Assembly: GCA_014138095.1 (NCBI GenBank) | Contig: JACGXE010000015.1 | Location: forward strand, 1 to 64,000 | Origin: Ochrobactrum sp. RH2CCR150 | GTDB lineage: Bacteria > Pseudomonadota > Alphaproteobacteria > Rhizobiales > Rhizobiaceae | Length of the DNA stretch: 64,000 nt | Direction: 5' to 3' | Shown here: piece after piece, positions 63,836-64,000 of the stretch | Layout: every line of letters starts with the position of its first letter | Position numbering within the stretch: position 1 is the first letter of the stretch | Position numbers and translations under genes: made by a program | Notes under the pieces: generated by a model | What the model was told of the DNA's origin: nothing | The model's input: the letters and a program-made list of their open reading frames with translations, nothing else | Databases searched by the model: none

Positions 63836-64000
63836 TTACGGCTTGAGATAAGGAATCTTGGCCGGATCAGCACCCCAGGCGTCGGCGAGATAAGTTTTGG
63901 ACAAGGCAGCGAAGGTGCCGTCTTTCTTCATATCTTCGATCATCTTGTTGAAGACGGCCTCGTTGGGCGATCCTTTTGGATAGAGAGCACCATAGGATTC
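63836..64000 (-). CDS. Amino-acid ABC transporter binding protein, C-terminal end only
   Basis: The last 54 residues of a family 3 solute-binding protein, cut off by the window end. The tail has a long lysine-rich helix, DGTFAALSKTYLADAWG, and ends PYLKP. It is upstream in the same leftward operon as the permease and ATPase, completing the transporter. Start and signal peptide lie outside the window. Confidence 0.85.
   Translation of the reverse strand, partial: ESYGALYPKGSPNEAVFNKMIEDMKKDGTFAALSKTYLADAWGADPAKIPYLKP

Overview
The window looks like the second chromosome of a Brucella/Ochrobactrum-type alphaproteobacterium (Brucellaceae). The strongest sign is a complete erythritol locus in Brucella order: eryA-B-C-D, a DeoR regulator, eryH (tpiA2), eryI (rpiB), with a divergent transporter and a convergent transketolase / class I FBPase / class II aldolase set. 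Gene lengths match the Brucella proteins as I remember them. An alphaproteobacterial-type LexA box (GTTC-N7-GTTC) near the right end agrees. I saw no phage, IS, CRISPR, tRNA or rRNA.

Layout. (1) 246-9880: a divergent dihydroxyacetone-kinase-family cluster. Leftward run DhaK, DhaL and a SorC regulator fused to a complete DhaK domain; rightward run a ribose-type ABC transporter and a DhaK-DhaL fusion kinase. (2) 9905-20375: a SorC regulator, a second sugar ABC transporter with two different permeases, a PfkB kinase, a third SorC regulator, and an aldolase/short-chain dehydrogenase fusion. (3) 20638-24756: tkt, fbp, fba, ending in a bidirectional terminator. (4) 24874-37352: erythritol catabolism and its transporter. 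(5) 37475-41680: a DeoR regulator, FGGY kinase and GlpD-like dehydrogenase that look like a second polyol kinase/dehydrogenase pair. (6) 41702-53332: a D-apiose/D-apionate set: lactonase, Gfo/Idh/MocA dehydrogenase, ABC transporter with a DUF2291 protein, oxidoisomerase, DUF1537 kinase, RuBisCO-like protein and a GntR regulator. (7) 53550-64000: SDR/aminotransferase/RidA operon with LysR, a DeoR regulator, NudK-type Nudix hydrolase, Dyp peroxidase, UvrD-like helicase, and a polar amino-acid ABC transporter cut by the window end.

How it may work together. EryA, EryB and EryC turn erythritol into tetrulose phosphate, and EryH and EryI turn that into erythrose 4-phosphate. Tkt, Fba and Fbp can then carry erythrose 4-phosphate into central metabolism, possibly through sedoheptulose bisphosphate. 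DhaK-family kinases act on small ketoses, and some members phosphorylate erythrulose. One known outcome of the RuBisCO-like branch of apionate breakdown is also a tetrulose phosphate. My inference is that the window is a C4-sugar island in which several import and kinase modules share the EryH/EryI/Tkt/Fba/Fbp tail.

Regulation is readable in places: a shared palindrome in front of three SorC-linked operons, a duplicated GntR-type operator in front of the two apionate operons, a 13-bp-arm palindrome in front of the DeoR/eryH/eryI operon, a symmetric site at the LysR start, and the LexA box. Sugar substrates for clusters 1, 2 and 5 cannot be fixed from sequence alone.
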